Assembly: GCA_003156235.1 (NCBI GenBank)
Contig: PMGP01000049.1
Coordinates: 1-10,027, forward strand
Direction of reading: 5' to 3'
Origin: Acidobacteriaceae bacterium
GTDB taxonomy: Bacteria; Acidobacteriota; Terriglobia; Terriglobales; Acidobacteriaceae
Length of the DNA: 10,027 bases
Shown here piece after piece: positions 1 through 6,037 of this stretch. A program made the translations under genes and the position numbers. The notes beneath the pieces were generated by a model that saw only the letters and a list, made by a program, of their open reading frames with translations, did not search any database and had not been told where the DNA came from. The stretch's first letter is position 1. Each line of letters starts with the position of its first letter.

Positions 1-113
1 TCACGGCACAGCAGGGCCGCCGCGCGCTGGCGCTGGCCTTGGAGATTCAGGCCTCGATGGCCGCCCACGCCGAGCGCGCCGGGCTGGCGGATTTCTTTAA
101 CCCCGGCGCGTAG
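1..113 (+). CDS. C-terminal end of a protein, possibly Gfo/Idh/MocA-type oxidoreductase (partial)
   Basis: The frame is open from the window edge to a TAG at 111-113 and encodes about 36 residues, with GRRALALALEIQASMAAHAE followed by a short tail ending FFNPGA. An alanine-rich helix of this form (G-R-x-A-L-x-L-x-L-x-I-x-x-S) closes many Gfo/Idh/MocA family NAD(P)-dependent sugar oxidoreductases, where it packs beside the Rossmann domain. That would suit the sugar enzymes nearby, but the catalytic part lies outside the window and the assignment rests on resemblance of a short tail. The gene converges with the glucokinase at 172-936; the 58 bases between their stops show no clear terminator. 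The codon usage is GC-rich like the neighbouring intact genes. Confidence 0.4.
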   Translation, partial: TAQQGRRALALALEIQASMAAHAERAGLADFFNPGA

Positions 114-171
114 TGCGGCTGGGATTCCTAGACCTGGGAGTTGCTTGCTTCTCTGAGTTCGAAAACTTCGC

Positions 172-936
172 TCACCCCTGATCGCGCCACAACACCACGC
201 CGCCCAGCAGGCCGCTCTCGTTGGAGACGATGGTCACGTTGGCCGGCAGCTCGAAGTTGATCTTCTTTGTGTTGCCGCCGCCCAGGTAGAGGTGCTCGTA
301 GTTGAACAGGAACTCGATCTGTGCGAGCGCTTCTTTGAGCAGCTTGTTCCAGGCCTTCTTGCCGATCTCGTCCAGGCCGCGGCGGCCCAGGAGCTCCTCG
401 TAGGTCTTGCCCTTGCGCCAGGGATGGTGGCCCAGTTCCAGGCCCGGAACCAGTTGGCCGTTGGTAAACAGTGCGCCGCCCATGCCGGTGCCCAGCGTGA
501 TCACCAGTTCCACGCCCTCGCCCTTGATGGCGCCATAGCCGGCCACGTCGGCGTCGTTGCCCACCCGCACCGGCTTCTTCCAGCGCTTCTCCATCTCCGC
601 TTGCAGCGGGTAACCGCCCGCCCATTCAGGATGCAGGTTGACGGCGAGATAAGTGGAGCCGTGCTTGACGACGCCGGGAAAGCCGACCGAGACGCGATCG
701 AACTCCGGAAAGCGCCGGCGCAGCTCGTCGAGCGCCTTCAGCACCGCCTCCGGTGCGGGGTCGGTGGGGGTTGGAATGCGCTGCCGCTCGCACAGCGGCT
801 TGCCGGCCGCGTCCAGCAGCATCGCCTTCAGCCCCGAGCCGCCAATATCGATCGACAGCGTGACGGGGCCGTTGGGGTGAATCGAGTCGCGCGAGGCGGG
901 AGGAGGGGCGGCGGTTTTGGCCGGTTTGGAAGTCAT
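172..936 (-). CDS. ppgK: Polyphosphate glucokinase (ROK family)
   Basis: This 254-residue protein is a ROK-fold cytoplasmic sugar kinase, most like polyphosphate glucokinase, which phosphorylates glucose to glucose 6-phosphate using polyphosphate and often also ATP. Visible motifs are the phosphate-binding IDIGGSGLK (about residues 29-37), GNDAD (about 126-130, with D128 the likely catalytic base), the glycine-rich LGTGMGG (148-154) and LELGHHPW (166-173). ROK repressors and many ROK kinases have a Cys-rich zinc motif after the ExGH element. Here that place holds RKGKTYEELLG, as in PpgK proteins. No N-terminal HTH is present, so it is not a ROK repressor. The length suits the family (about 250-270). 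The first 20 residues are Pro/Ala-rich and probably disordered; a start nearer residue 23 cannot be excluded. No Shine-Dalgarno precedes the ATG. It shares a glucose theme with the dehydrogenase and GH15 genes. Confidence 0.88.
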   Translation of the reverse strand: MTSKPAKTAAPPPASRDSIHPNGPVTLSIDIGGSGLKAMLLDAAGKPLCERQRIPTPTDPAPEAVLKALDELRRRFPEFDRVSVGFPGVVKHGSTYLAVNLHPEWAGGYPLQAEMEKRWKKPVRVGNDADVAGYGAIKGEGVELVITLGTGMGGALFTNGQLVPGLELGHHPWRKGKTYEELLGRRGLDEIGKKAWNKLLKEALAQIEFLFNYEHLYLGGGNTKKINFELPANVTIVSNESGLLGGVVLWRDQG

Positions 937-943
937 CGCATGA

Positions 944-971
944 ATTGTAATCCGTGCGCATGAAGTTGCAA
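944..971 (-). promoter_or_regulatory. Candidate sigma-70 promoter of the glucokinase
   Basis: On the minus strand a -35-like TTGCAA (966-971) and a -10-like TACAAT (944-949) are separated by 16 bases. Only seven bases (937-943) lie between the -10 box and the ATG, and no ribosome-binding site is seen there, so transcription would start at or next to the start codon and give a leaderless mRNA. This is a motif match only. Confidence 0.45.
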
Positions 972-1001
972 GCAGCGACTTCAGAGCGCAGCAGAGAACA
1001 G

Positions 1002-1424
1002 CTAACTCGCCGCTTCCTCCATGGCCTGGATGGCCTCCTGCTTCGCGAGGGTTGCCAGCAGCGAGATAATGACGTCCCCAAAGACACCCATGGTGTTCAG
1101 GTACTCTTCGGTGTACGACTTGTAGCCAATCCCGAGTTCACTCAGCCTGGAAAGGTATTTCAGAGTGGCGAAGGCTCCCTGCCTCGTCAGCCGGTCGAGG
1201 CTCCAGAACAAGAGGCAGTCCCACTTCCGCTTGCTGGCATCCACGAACACCTGGCGGAATGTCTCCCGGTCGCGTTCACTCTTCCGCCCGGAGACCTCCT
1301 CCTTGTACACCTGAACCACCGTCCAGTCCTGGCGCGTGCAGAACTGTTGCAATTGGAGAAGTTGGTTGGCTGTGTCCTGGCCTTTGTCTTTGGTCGAAAC
1401 CCTGCAATAGATGGCGACTCGCAT
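1002..1424 (-). CDS. Serine recombinase/resolvase, catalytic domain only (C-terminally truncated)
   Basis: The 140-residue product starts MRVAIYCRVSTKDKGQDTAN, the resolvase/invertase N-terminus, with R8 and nucleophile S10. It continues with SLDRLTRQG (75-83, the D-R pair of the active site) and LLATLAKQE (122-130). In full-length relatives the AKQE element leads into R-x-R-x-S-E-R-T and then a helix-turn-helix DNA-binding domain, giving roughly 185-210 residues. Here the sequence switches after AKQE to AIQAMEEAAS and stops, so the long E-helix and the HTH are missing. The other two frames downstream do not restore them, which points to truncation by rearrangement rather than a simple frameshift. 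The catalytic core is intact, but without DNA binding it is probably inactive or depends on a partner. The ATG at 1424 has only a weak Shine-Dalgarno. Confidence 0.8.
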   Translation of the reverse strand: MRVAIYCRVSTKDKGQDTANQLLQLQQFCTRQDWTVVQVYKEEVSGRKSERDRETFRQVFVDASKRKWDCLLFWSLDRLTRQGAFATLKYLSRLSELGIGYKSYTEEYLNTMGVFGDVIISLLATLAKQEAIQAMEEAAS

Positions 1425-1435
1425 ACTTTAAGTCT

Positions 1436-1451
1436 ATACGTACATACGTAT
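1436..1451. promoter_or_regulatory. Perfect inverted repeat upstream of the recombinase (operator or crossover-site candidate)
   Basis: The 16-base element ATACGTACATACGTAT has two perfect 7-base arms (ATACGTA/TACGTAT) around a central CA dinucleotide. It lies 12 bases before the recombinase start codon and just downstream of its candidate -10 box. Serine resolvases bind dyads in res sites next to their genes and exchange strands over a 2-base core, so both an operator and a remnant crossover site are possible. The sequence does not decide between them. Confidence 0.45.
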
Positions 1452-1455
1452 CTAC

Positions 1456-1499
1456 GCACTATAATTCTTCCCAATATCGTTCGTTAAGCGGCACTATAA
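1456..1499. repeat. Pair of 9-base direct repeats (GCACTATAA)
   Basis: GCACTATAA occurs at 1456-1464 and again at 1491-1499, 35 bases apart, both within the recombinase promoter region. The inner copy contains the candidate -10 box in reverse orientation. The repeats may be recombinase or regulator binding sites, or the result of a small duplication. Confidence 0.4.
1458..1487 (-). promoter_or_regulatory. Candidate promoter of the serine recombinase
   Basis: On the minus strand a -35-like TTAACG (1482-1487) and a -10-like TATAGT (1458-1463) are 18 bases apart. Transcription would begin near 1451, exactly at the edge of the inverted repeat at 1436-1451. Each box departs from consensus, so this is a motif call only. 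Confidence 0.35.
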
Positions 1500-1806
1500 A
1501 AATACCCCTTGAAGTCCACGCCAAGCGAATCGGGGAGTGAACCCGTTTTATGGTACACGTGCTTGATTGGCAACGACGGCTCAACGAGTACCAGGTTGGC
1601 CGCATTCTCGACGGCAGCGTGTACCTCTTCGGGAATTGAACGGGGAGGATGCCGCCCGAATCGACTGTGTGCGTGCAGGTGGCGTTGAAAGGCGGGTGGG
1701 TTTCATGACGGATTCGCAGAAGGCAAGGATGCGCGGATAGCTGAGACTGTGCTCGGGCGTAGCCAGTTTGTCACAGGTGTAGGGGAAACGGATCACAGGT
1801 CGGCGT
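1500..1806. other. Stretch without a supported gene
   Basis: No frame here looks convincingly coding. A 29-codon open frame on + (1550-1639, ending LDGSVYLFGN) has plausible residue composition but no ribosome-binding site and is too short to call; it could be a gene fragment. The remaining open frames are Arg/Pro/Ser-rich and shadow-like. No strong terminator hairpin was seen. Confidence 0.5.
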
Positions 1807-2076
1807 TCAGGCGAAGTAGGGAAACTCGACTAAAGCACGGAACCACTGATGTACCCAATTCCCATCGTTTTGTCGTTCTTCCATCAGCAGCCGTGGATTT
1901 GTCTTCTCGATCGCTGCCCAGTTGCTGTCGGCAGCAGCGATCATAGCATCTGCCGAGGTCGCCCCTGTCTGGAGCCCAAACTCGGCGTCCGCGAACCAGT
2001 ACATGAAATGACGCCATACTAGTTCCGCGAGGAACGAAGGCCTGAACGATGAGAAGGGGTAGTAGGACAGCGCGTC
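1807..2076 (-). pseudogene. Fragment of an unrecognised protein gene, 5' end broken
   Basis: This minus-strand frame gives 90 codons with protein-like composition, rich in Trp, Tyr, Phe, Asp and Asn: it starts DALSYYPFSSFRPSFLAELV and ends WFRALVEFPYFA before TGA. It is preceded in frame by TGA (2077-2079), and the only internal ATG start (2004, MYWFADAEFG) has no clear Shine-Dalgarno and would omit the well-formed first 24 residues. The open frame seems to continue upstream of the TGA for a while (for example NPKADWLAHGHA), so a nonsense mutation is possible, but group II intron sequence on the opposite strand begins soon after. I recognise no family. The remnant is probably the C-terminal part of a gene disrupted near 2080-2150. 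The internal 65-residue reading (1807-2004) is the alternative if it is an intact small gene. Confidence 0.45.
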
Positions 2077-2145
2077 TCATGCGTGGCCATGCGCCAGCCA
2101 ATCGGCTTTCGGGTTGAGCTTGAGCGAGTTGGGAGCGGGTGAAGC

Positions 2146-2313
2146 TTGCAAGGGAACTCGACGAGCGGCGAAACCACCATCGGCGATGCGTTCTTTGAAC
2201 TTCCGGCCTCTGTACTGTGCGGCAGGGGATCAACTCATCGAACCGCCGGATGCGGACCCGCTTGTACGGTGGTGTGGGAGGGGAGGAGAGGCGACTCTCC
2301 CTCTATCCCGATT
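2146..2313 (+). mobile_element. 3' end of a group II intron (domains V and VI), 5' truncated, no reverse transcriptase
   Basis: At 2239-2275 the sequence forms a domain V hairpin: ACCGCCG pairs with CGGTGGT (one G-U pair), then a GA/TA internal bulge, then a short upper stem GCG/CGC around a GACC loop. The element GAACCGCCGGATGCGGACCC and the following GGTGGTGTGGGAGGG are what I recall for bacterial class C group II introns. Domain VI follows at about 2276-2313, with an AGAG/CTCT stem around GCGA and a bulged A in CTCTATCCC, ending CCCGATT, a usual class C 3' end. The domain V and VI part (2239-2313) is well supported; the left limit 2146 is a guess. No intron-encoded reverse transcriptase/maturase is present upstream, where the opposite strand carries another gene remnant, so the copy is dead or could move only in trans. 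Confidence 0.68.
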
Positions 2314-2507
2314 TTGAAGCAGTCTACCCACAAAAATCCTTACAGAAGTTACTGCTCTTCGCTCGACCTCCCTCGGCCGCGTCCCTCCGAGCTCTGCATG
2401 GCCGGCGTATCCTAGAAAAATGCATGACAAGCGACCTCCGGCATGGCGATCAGTTGTACAATGGCGATACCACGGCGGTCGCCTGACTTGGCGGATAGGT
2501 AGCTCAG

Positions 2508-2687
2508 ATGTCTAAAAATTCGGATAAGGCAACCCCTGCAAGGGAAAAGTCGCTCTGGTTCCAAATTGGAAAGTTCCTGTTTTTTATCATCTTGGCAGTT
2601 GCCTTTTTTCTGCTTGCCCAAAGCATGGTGCATCACCGTTTCTTTCGAGGCGGCTGGATCAACCAGAACGGCACCCTCAGACCATAG
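2508..2687 (+). CDS. 59-residue single-span membrane protein of unknown function
   Basis: ATG at 2508 to TAG at 2685-2687 encodes 59 residues. A polar, basic N-terminus (MSKNSDKATPAREKSLWFQ) is followed by a hydrophobic helix at about residues 24-40 (FLFFIILAVAFFLLAQS) and a short tail VHHRFFRGGWINQNGTLRP. This fits a one-pass inner-membrane protein; positive charges lie on both sides, so the orientation is uncertain. The very clean helix and the absence of rare or shadow-type residues support a real gene despite its size. A weak Shine-Dalgarno (AGGT at 2497-2500, 7 bases before the ATG) is present. The architecture resembles small FtsH-leader-like or stress-associated membrane peptides (the GGW-N-x-N-G tail is distinctive), but I do not assign a function. 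It lies between the intron tail and the DUF1269/PRC block. Confidence 0.7.
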   Translation: MSKNSDKATPAREKSLWFQIGKFLFFIILAVAFFLLAQSMVHHRFFRGGWINQNGTLRP

Positions 2688-3081
2688 CGGGCGGTGTAAA
2701 TTCCTGGTCGTGTCTTGGAATGATGCGATGCTACTCGTTCCTTGAAGTGCCGATATTATGCGAAAGACTCAATCGCAAAGTGCCATGTTTCGCGAGTGAT
2801 GACGTTGTGTTTTTTAAAAGCGAGACGATCTTCCAGGCAAACCCACAATGAAGTAAAGTGGGCGGTGATAGCTTATGGCAGGCGTGTGTCGAGGCAGAAT
2901 AATCTGGCAGGATGGCTGAATCGCCTTCCTAAACGCTTGATTCTATTAGATATTATACGTCGACAGCTTTTTTACACATACAGTTCAAAATGGCACGGAC
3001 TTCTTGTTCGTGCGCGGTTATATTTAAGGGTTGGGTTCCGTTCACCTGACGAGGACGCCTATTGACCAGGGAGATTTTGAA
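2688..3081. other. AT-richer stretch without a supported gene
   Basis: The open frames here have unlikely composition and no ribosome-binding sites. The DNA is visibly AT-richer than the flanking genes, especially around 2930-3030. A small hairpin (GCACGGA/TTCGTGC, 2993-3013, with one G-U pair and a 7-base loop) is present without a T-tract. It probably holds the promoter region of the 3082-3860 genes, but I could not pick convincing -35/-10 boxes. Confidence 0.5.
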
Positions 3082-3246
3082 ATGTAGGTTCACAATTCGG
3101 TTGTCGCCGTGCATCTCACGCATACAAAAGCGGATGAAGCGGTAAAGGAGCTTCAACGCTGCGGAGTCGACCTGCATAAATTGTCGATCATTGGAAAGGT
3201 GTACCATGGCCTTCGGCCCGGAGGAAGAATATGCTTCACAATCTGA
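3082..3246 (+). pseudogene. 5' remnant of a DUF1269-like (general stress/low-temperature-type membrane) protein gene
   Basis: Reading from 3082, the frame is ATG-TAG, then an uninterrupted 52 codons beginning VHNSVVAVHLTHTKADEAVK and continuing through ELQRCGVDLHKLSIIGKVYH. This is the N-terminal domain of DUF1269-type proteins (typical relatives have VVAVF-x-T-H-x-x-A-E-x-A-V-K-x-L-Q and LSIVGKDYH, then a glycine-rich membrane hairpin and about 160 residues in all). After KVYH the frame runs into GLRPGGRICFTI and TGA at 3244-3246, so everything after about residue 42 is lost. The stop at codon 2 also blocks translation from the apparent original start. The remnant overlaps the start of the PRC-barrel gene (3231), and its 3' end now supplies that gene's ribosome-binding site. 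This is a deletion remnant; I am fairly sure of the family but not of its exact name. Confidence 0.62.
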
Positions 3247-3860
3247 AAACCTTGACAGGTTCGTCCGTGATAGCAACAGATGGCGAGATAGGCAATGTCA
3301 GCAACTTTCTTTTCGACGGCCTTTCATGGACGATTCATTATTTGGTAGTTGACGTGGGAACCTGGTTCAAACGGCGAGATGTGGTTCTGCCGATTGCAGC
3401 AGTTGACCCGCCCGACTGGACTCAGAAGACCTTCCACGTCCATTTGACGAAAGAGCAGGTGCGCAACAGCCCGGATGTGGATACCGAAAAGCCGGTTTCC
3501 CGCCAGCAAGTGATCGCGATGGAGGAATACTGGGGAAAGATGGCCTCTTGGGTGCATACTGCGATGGACCTGGGGGCTCAAATCCCGACCGGGATGAAAT
3601 ATCCTGTTCACAGCCAAGAGGATCCTCATCTCCGCAGCACCTGGGACTTACTTGATTACGAGGTTTGGGCCACAGACGGCGAGATTGGGAGCCTGGAAGG
3701 TCTGATCATGGACGAGGCTTCCTGGCATCTCGGCTACTTGGATGTGAAAGCCGGGGACTGGCTGCTCGGCCGCTCAGTGCTGATTCCCACTCGCTGGGTG
3801 AAGTCCATTTCATGGGCCAATCTCAGAATTAATCTGCATCACAGCAAAGATGGGATTTAG
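3231..3860 (+). CDS. PRC-barrel domain protein with two repeats
   Basis: The 209-residue product contains two PRC-barrel beta domains. The first (about 5-75) has ATDGEIGNVSNFLFD at 15-29 followed by SWTIHYLVVD. The second (about 138-205) has ATDGEIGSLEGLIMD at 147-161 followed by SWHLGYLDVK and LLGRSVLIP. Between them are the family-typical LTKEQVRNSPDVDTEKPVSR (72-91) and a short linker with DPHLRST. There is no signal peptide or membrane helix, so it is probably cytoplasmic. PRC barrels occur in photosynthetic reaction centre H subunits and in RimM and mostly mediate protein or RNA contacts; two-repeat soil-bacterial versions are of unknown, probably stress-related, function. The ATG at 3231 has a strong GGAGGA at 3220-3225, five bases upstream, lying inside the DUF1269 remnant. 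Confidence 0.9.
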   Translation: MLHNLKTLTGSSVIATDGEIGNVSNFLFDGLSWTIHYLVVDVGTWFKRRDVVLPIAAVDPPDWTQKTFHVHLTKEQVRNSPDVDTEKPVSRQQVIAMEEYWGKMASWVHTAMDLGAQIPTGMKYPVHSQEDPHLRSTWDLLDYEVWATDGEIGSLEGLIMDEASWHLGYLDVKAGDWLLGRSVLIPTRWVKSISWANLRINLHHSKDGI

Positions 3861-4179
3861 GGCCAATTCGAAGCGGTAAGTCTTGCCCGCGCAGTCGCAA
3901 CTCCGCGGGCTCACCCCAACGGACCTCAGCTTCGCGAATGGTTCTCTGCATAACGCTCCTCGTGAGTGGCCGCTCGGCCATTCTTGAACAAAACAGTACA
4001 GCGTCCGCGTCTGCGTGAGCTGATACTTCTTCCAGTGGCGGGTCTGGAATGCCTGGATGGCTTGCTGTGTCAGTGCGCCTGCTTTTTTTGAGTCCAAAAG
4101 GCTTCAATGAGCCTTCTTCTGTGAGCGCTATCTGAACCCCATGCTCTATTTGGTTTGCGGTGCGGGATTCTGGGGGTGG
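3861..4179. other. Intergenic stretch between convergent genes, no confident gene
   Basis: Apart from the hairpin at 3885-3910, I see no supported element. A minus-strand frame at 3810-4097 (95 codons, beginning MDSKKAGALTQQAIQAFQTR) has a fairly protein-like first half but overlaps the end of the PRC-barrel gene by 51 bases and has no evident Shine-Dalgarno or recognised family. A second minus frame (3829-4107) overlaps it. One of these may be a decayed gene; I do not call either. Confidence 0.4.
3885..3910 (+). terminator. GC-rich hairpin after the PRC-barrel gene
   Basis: GCCCGCG (3885-3891) and CGCGGGC (3904-3910) form a perfect 7-base stem with a 12-base loop, 25 bases after the PRC-barrel stop. 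There is no T-tract, so it is at best a weak or factor-assisted terminator or 3' processing structure. Confidence 0.35.
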
Positions 4180-6030
4180 CTATGCGTGCCCGTTTCCGTT
4201 CTGGCGGCGGACTTGGCGATGCGCGCGCTTGCGTATGGCGGCGGCGTCCTGGAGGTCAAAGGCGGCGTTGACCAGCGCGATGTGGGAGAAGGCCTGGGGG
4301 AAGTTGCCCACCAGACGCTGGCGCTCAACGTCATACTCCTCGGAGAGCAGGCCGAGGTCGTTGCGCAGGGTGAGCAGGCGCTCGAACAGGGCACGCGCAT
4401 CGTCCATGCGGTCAACAGCCTTGAGGGCGCTCACCATCCAGAAGCTGCAGGCCAGAAAGGCGCCCTCGCCGGGCGGCAGGCCGTCACTGGATTTTGACGT
4501 GTCGTAGCGCAGCACGAGGCCGTCAGGCATCAGCTCGCGCTCGATGGCCTCGACCGTGGAGCGGACGCGGGGATCGTTGCCAGGCAGGAAGCCGACCACG
4601 GGCATGAGCAGCAGCGCGGCGTCGAGCTGGTCGGAGCCGTAGAACTGAGTGAAGGCGTTCTTCTTCTCGTTGAAGGCTTGGGCGCAGATCTCGCTGTGGA
4701 TGGCGTCGCGTGTGGTCCTCCATTGCTCGAGAGGAGCGTCGTAGCCGAGTTGCTCGGCCAGCAGCACGGCGCGGTCGAAGGCGTCCCAGGCCATCATCTT
4801 GGAGTAGGTGAACTGCCGCGGGCCGCTGCGCGTCTCCCAGACGCCCTCGTCAGGTTGGTGCCAGATGACCTCCAGCCGCTTGAGCAGCAGCGCGAGTATG
4901 CGGAAGTCGTTTTCCCGGTTGTCGTTCATGCTGTGCTGCGCATGGAAGAAGCAGTCGAGCATCTCGCCGTAGATGTCGAGCTGCAGCTGGAGGGCGGCGG
5001 CGTTGCCGATGCGTACGGGGCGCGAGTTCTCATAGCCGGCCAGCCAGTTGGCCTCCCACTCCACGAGCTGGCGCTCACCCTTGATGCCGTACATAATCTG
5101 CACTTGGTCGGGACTGCCGGCCAGGGCGCGCAGCAGCCAGTTTTGCCAGGCGGCGGCCTCTTCGTAGTAGCCGGCGTTGGTAAGCGCGAGCAGGGTGAAG
5201 GTGGTGTCGCGCAGCCAGCAGTAGCGGTAGTCCCAGTTGCGCACGCCGCCGATGGCCTCAGGCAGAGAGGTGGTGATGGCCGCAACCACGCCACCGGTGG
5301 GCTCGAAGGTCATGGCCTTCAGCGTGATCAGCGAGCGCTCGACGGCCTCGCGGTACTTGCCCTGGTATTGCAGACGGCTGCTCCAGTGCTGCCAGAAGGC
5401 TTCGGTCTCTGCAAGCGTTCCATTCACGTCGATGGTGGGCGGATCGGGCCGGTAAGAGAGGGCGTGGGTCAGCGTGAACCATGCGCGCTCGCCAGCGTTG
5501 GCGGTAAAGTCGGCCACGGTGTGAAGGTTCTCGCCGCGCATGGGCACGCTGGCGTGAAGCACAGCCTGATTGGGGCCGGCGATGGCATGGACACGGTCAG
5601 AGCGCATCTCCTCTGCGCGCGTGCCGTTTCGTCTGCGAGTGACCCAGGGCACGGTGCGGCCGTAGTCGAAGCGCAGGGCCAGCTCCATGCGCATGGGGAC
5701 GGTACCGCGAACACCTTCAACGATGCGCACAACGCGCGAGTGATGGATGCGCACCGGCATGAAGTCAATGAGACGTACGGCGCCCTCCGGGCACTCAAAG
5801 GTGGTTTCAAGGATCAGCGTATGTTCGCGGTAGCGGCGCGTGGTGGTCCACTGGCAGTGCGACGGAGCGATTTTCCAGTAGCCATTGTCCTCGGTACCCA
5901 GCAGCGCGGCCAGACAGGCTTCTGAGGAGAAGTCCGGCCAGCAGAGCCAGTCGATGGAGCCGTTGCGATCGATGAGCGCGGCGGTCTCGCGGTCGCCGAT
6001 GAGTGCGTAATCTTCAATACGTGCGGCCAT
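4180..6030 (-). CDS. GH15 family glycoside hydrolase (glucoamylase/trehalase-like)
   Basis: The 616-residue protein has an N-terminal beta-sandwich, the trehalase-like domain of bacterial GH15 proteins (about 1-220, IEDYALIGDRETAALIDRNG and IDWLCWPDF), then the (alpha/alpha)6 catalytic barrel (about 225-595). Family motifs are NWDYRYCWLRDT (265-276), GYENSRPVRIGNAA (332-345), PDEGVWE with general acid E399, and GEGAFLACSFW with base E522. It would hydrolyse terminal alpha-1,4 glucosidic bonds of maltodextrins or trehalose to glucose; motifs alone do not separate the two. No signal peptide is visible, so it is probably cytoplasmic. I chose the ATG at 6030: it begins with the family-typical MAARIEDYALIGD, has GAGGGG at 6034-6039, and lies seven bases after the SDR stop. 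An upstream in-frame extension to 6183 would run inside the SDR gene and has shadow composition. It is cotranscribed with the SDR. Confidence 0.9.
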   Translation of the reverse strand: MAARIEDYALIGDRETAALIDRNGSIDWLCWPDFSSEACLAALLGTEDNGYWKIAPSHCQWTTTRRYREHTLILETTFECPEGAVRLIDFMPVRIHHSRVVRIVEGVRGTVPMRMELALRFDYGRTVPWVTRRRNGTRAEEMRSDRVHAIAGPNQAVLHASVPMRGENLHTVADFTANAGERAWFTLTHALSYRPDPPTIDVNGTLAETEAFWQHWSSRLQYQGKYREAVERSLITLKAMTFEPTGGVVAAITTSLPEAIGGVRNWDYRYCWLRDTTFTLLALTNAGYYEEAAAWQNWLLRALAGSPDQVQIMYGIKGERQLVEWEANWLAGYENSRPVRIGNAAALQLQLDIYGEMLDCFFHAQHSMNDNRENDFRILALLLKRLEVIWHQPDEGVWETRSGPRQFTYSKMMAWDAFDRAVLLAEQLGYDAPLEQWRTTRDAIHSEICAQAFNEKKNAFTQFYGSDQLDAALLLMPVVGFLPGNDPRVRSTVEAIERELMPDGLVLRYDTSKSSDGLPPGEGAFLACSFWMVSALKAVDRMDDARALFERLLTLRNDLGLLSEEYDVERQRLVGNFPQAFSHIALVNAAFDLQDAAAIRKRAHRQVRRQNGNGHA

Positions 6031-6037
6031 GATCCCC

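Noticed and set aside
292..963. A 223-codon plus-strand frame over the glucokinase
   Set aside because: It is antisense to a clear ROK kinase and has no recognisable domain.
1793..2233. A 146-codon minus-strand frame overlapping the unknown gene remnant
   Set aside because: It is Arg/Ser-rich with shadow composition; the neighbouring frame (1807-2076) has far more protein-like residues.
2490..2565. tRNA-like D-arm (GGTAGCTCAG) before the small membrane protein
   Set aside because: No acceptor, anticodon or T-arm pairing follows, and the sequence reads as a clean coding region from 2508.
2742..3065. A 107-codon plus-strand frame in the AT-rich gap
   Set aside because: Residue composition is unlike a protein (many Arg, Cys and aromatic residues with no pattern), and no ribosome-binding site or family is evident.
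4678..5925. A 415-codon open frame on the plus strand
   Set aside because: It is antisense to the GH15 gene and has shadow composition (Val/Ala/Gly/His-rich).
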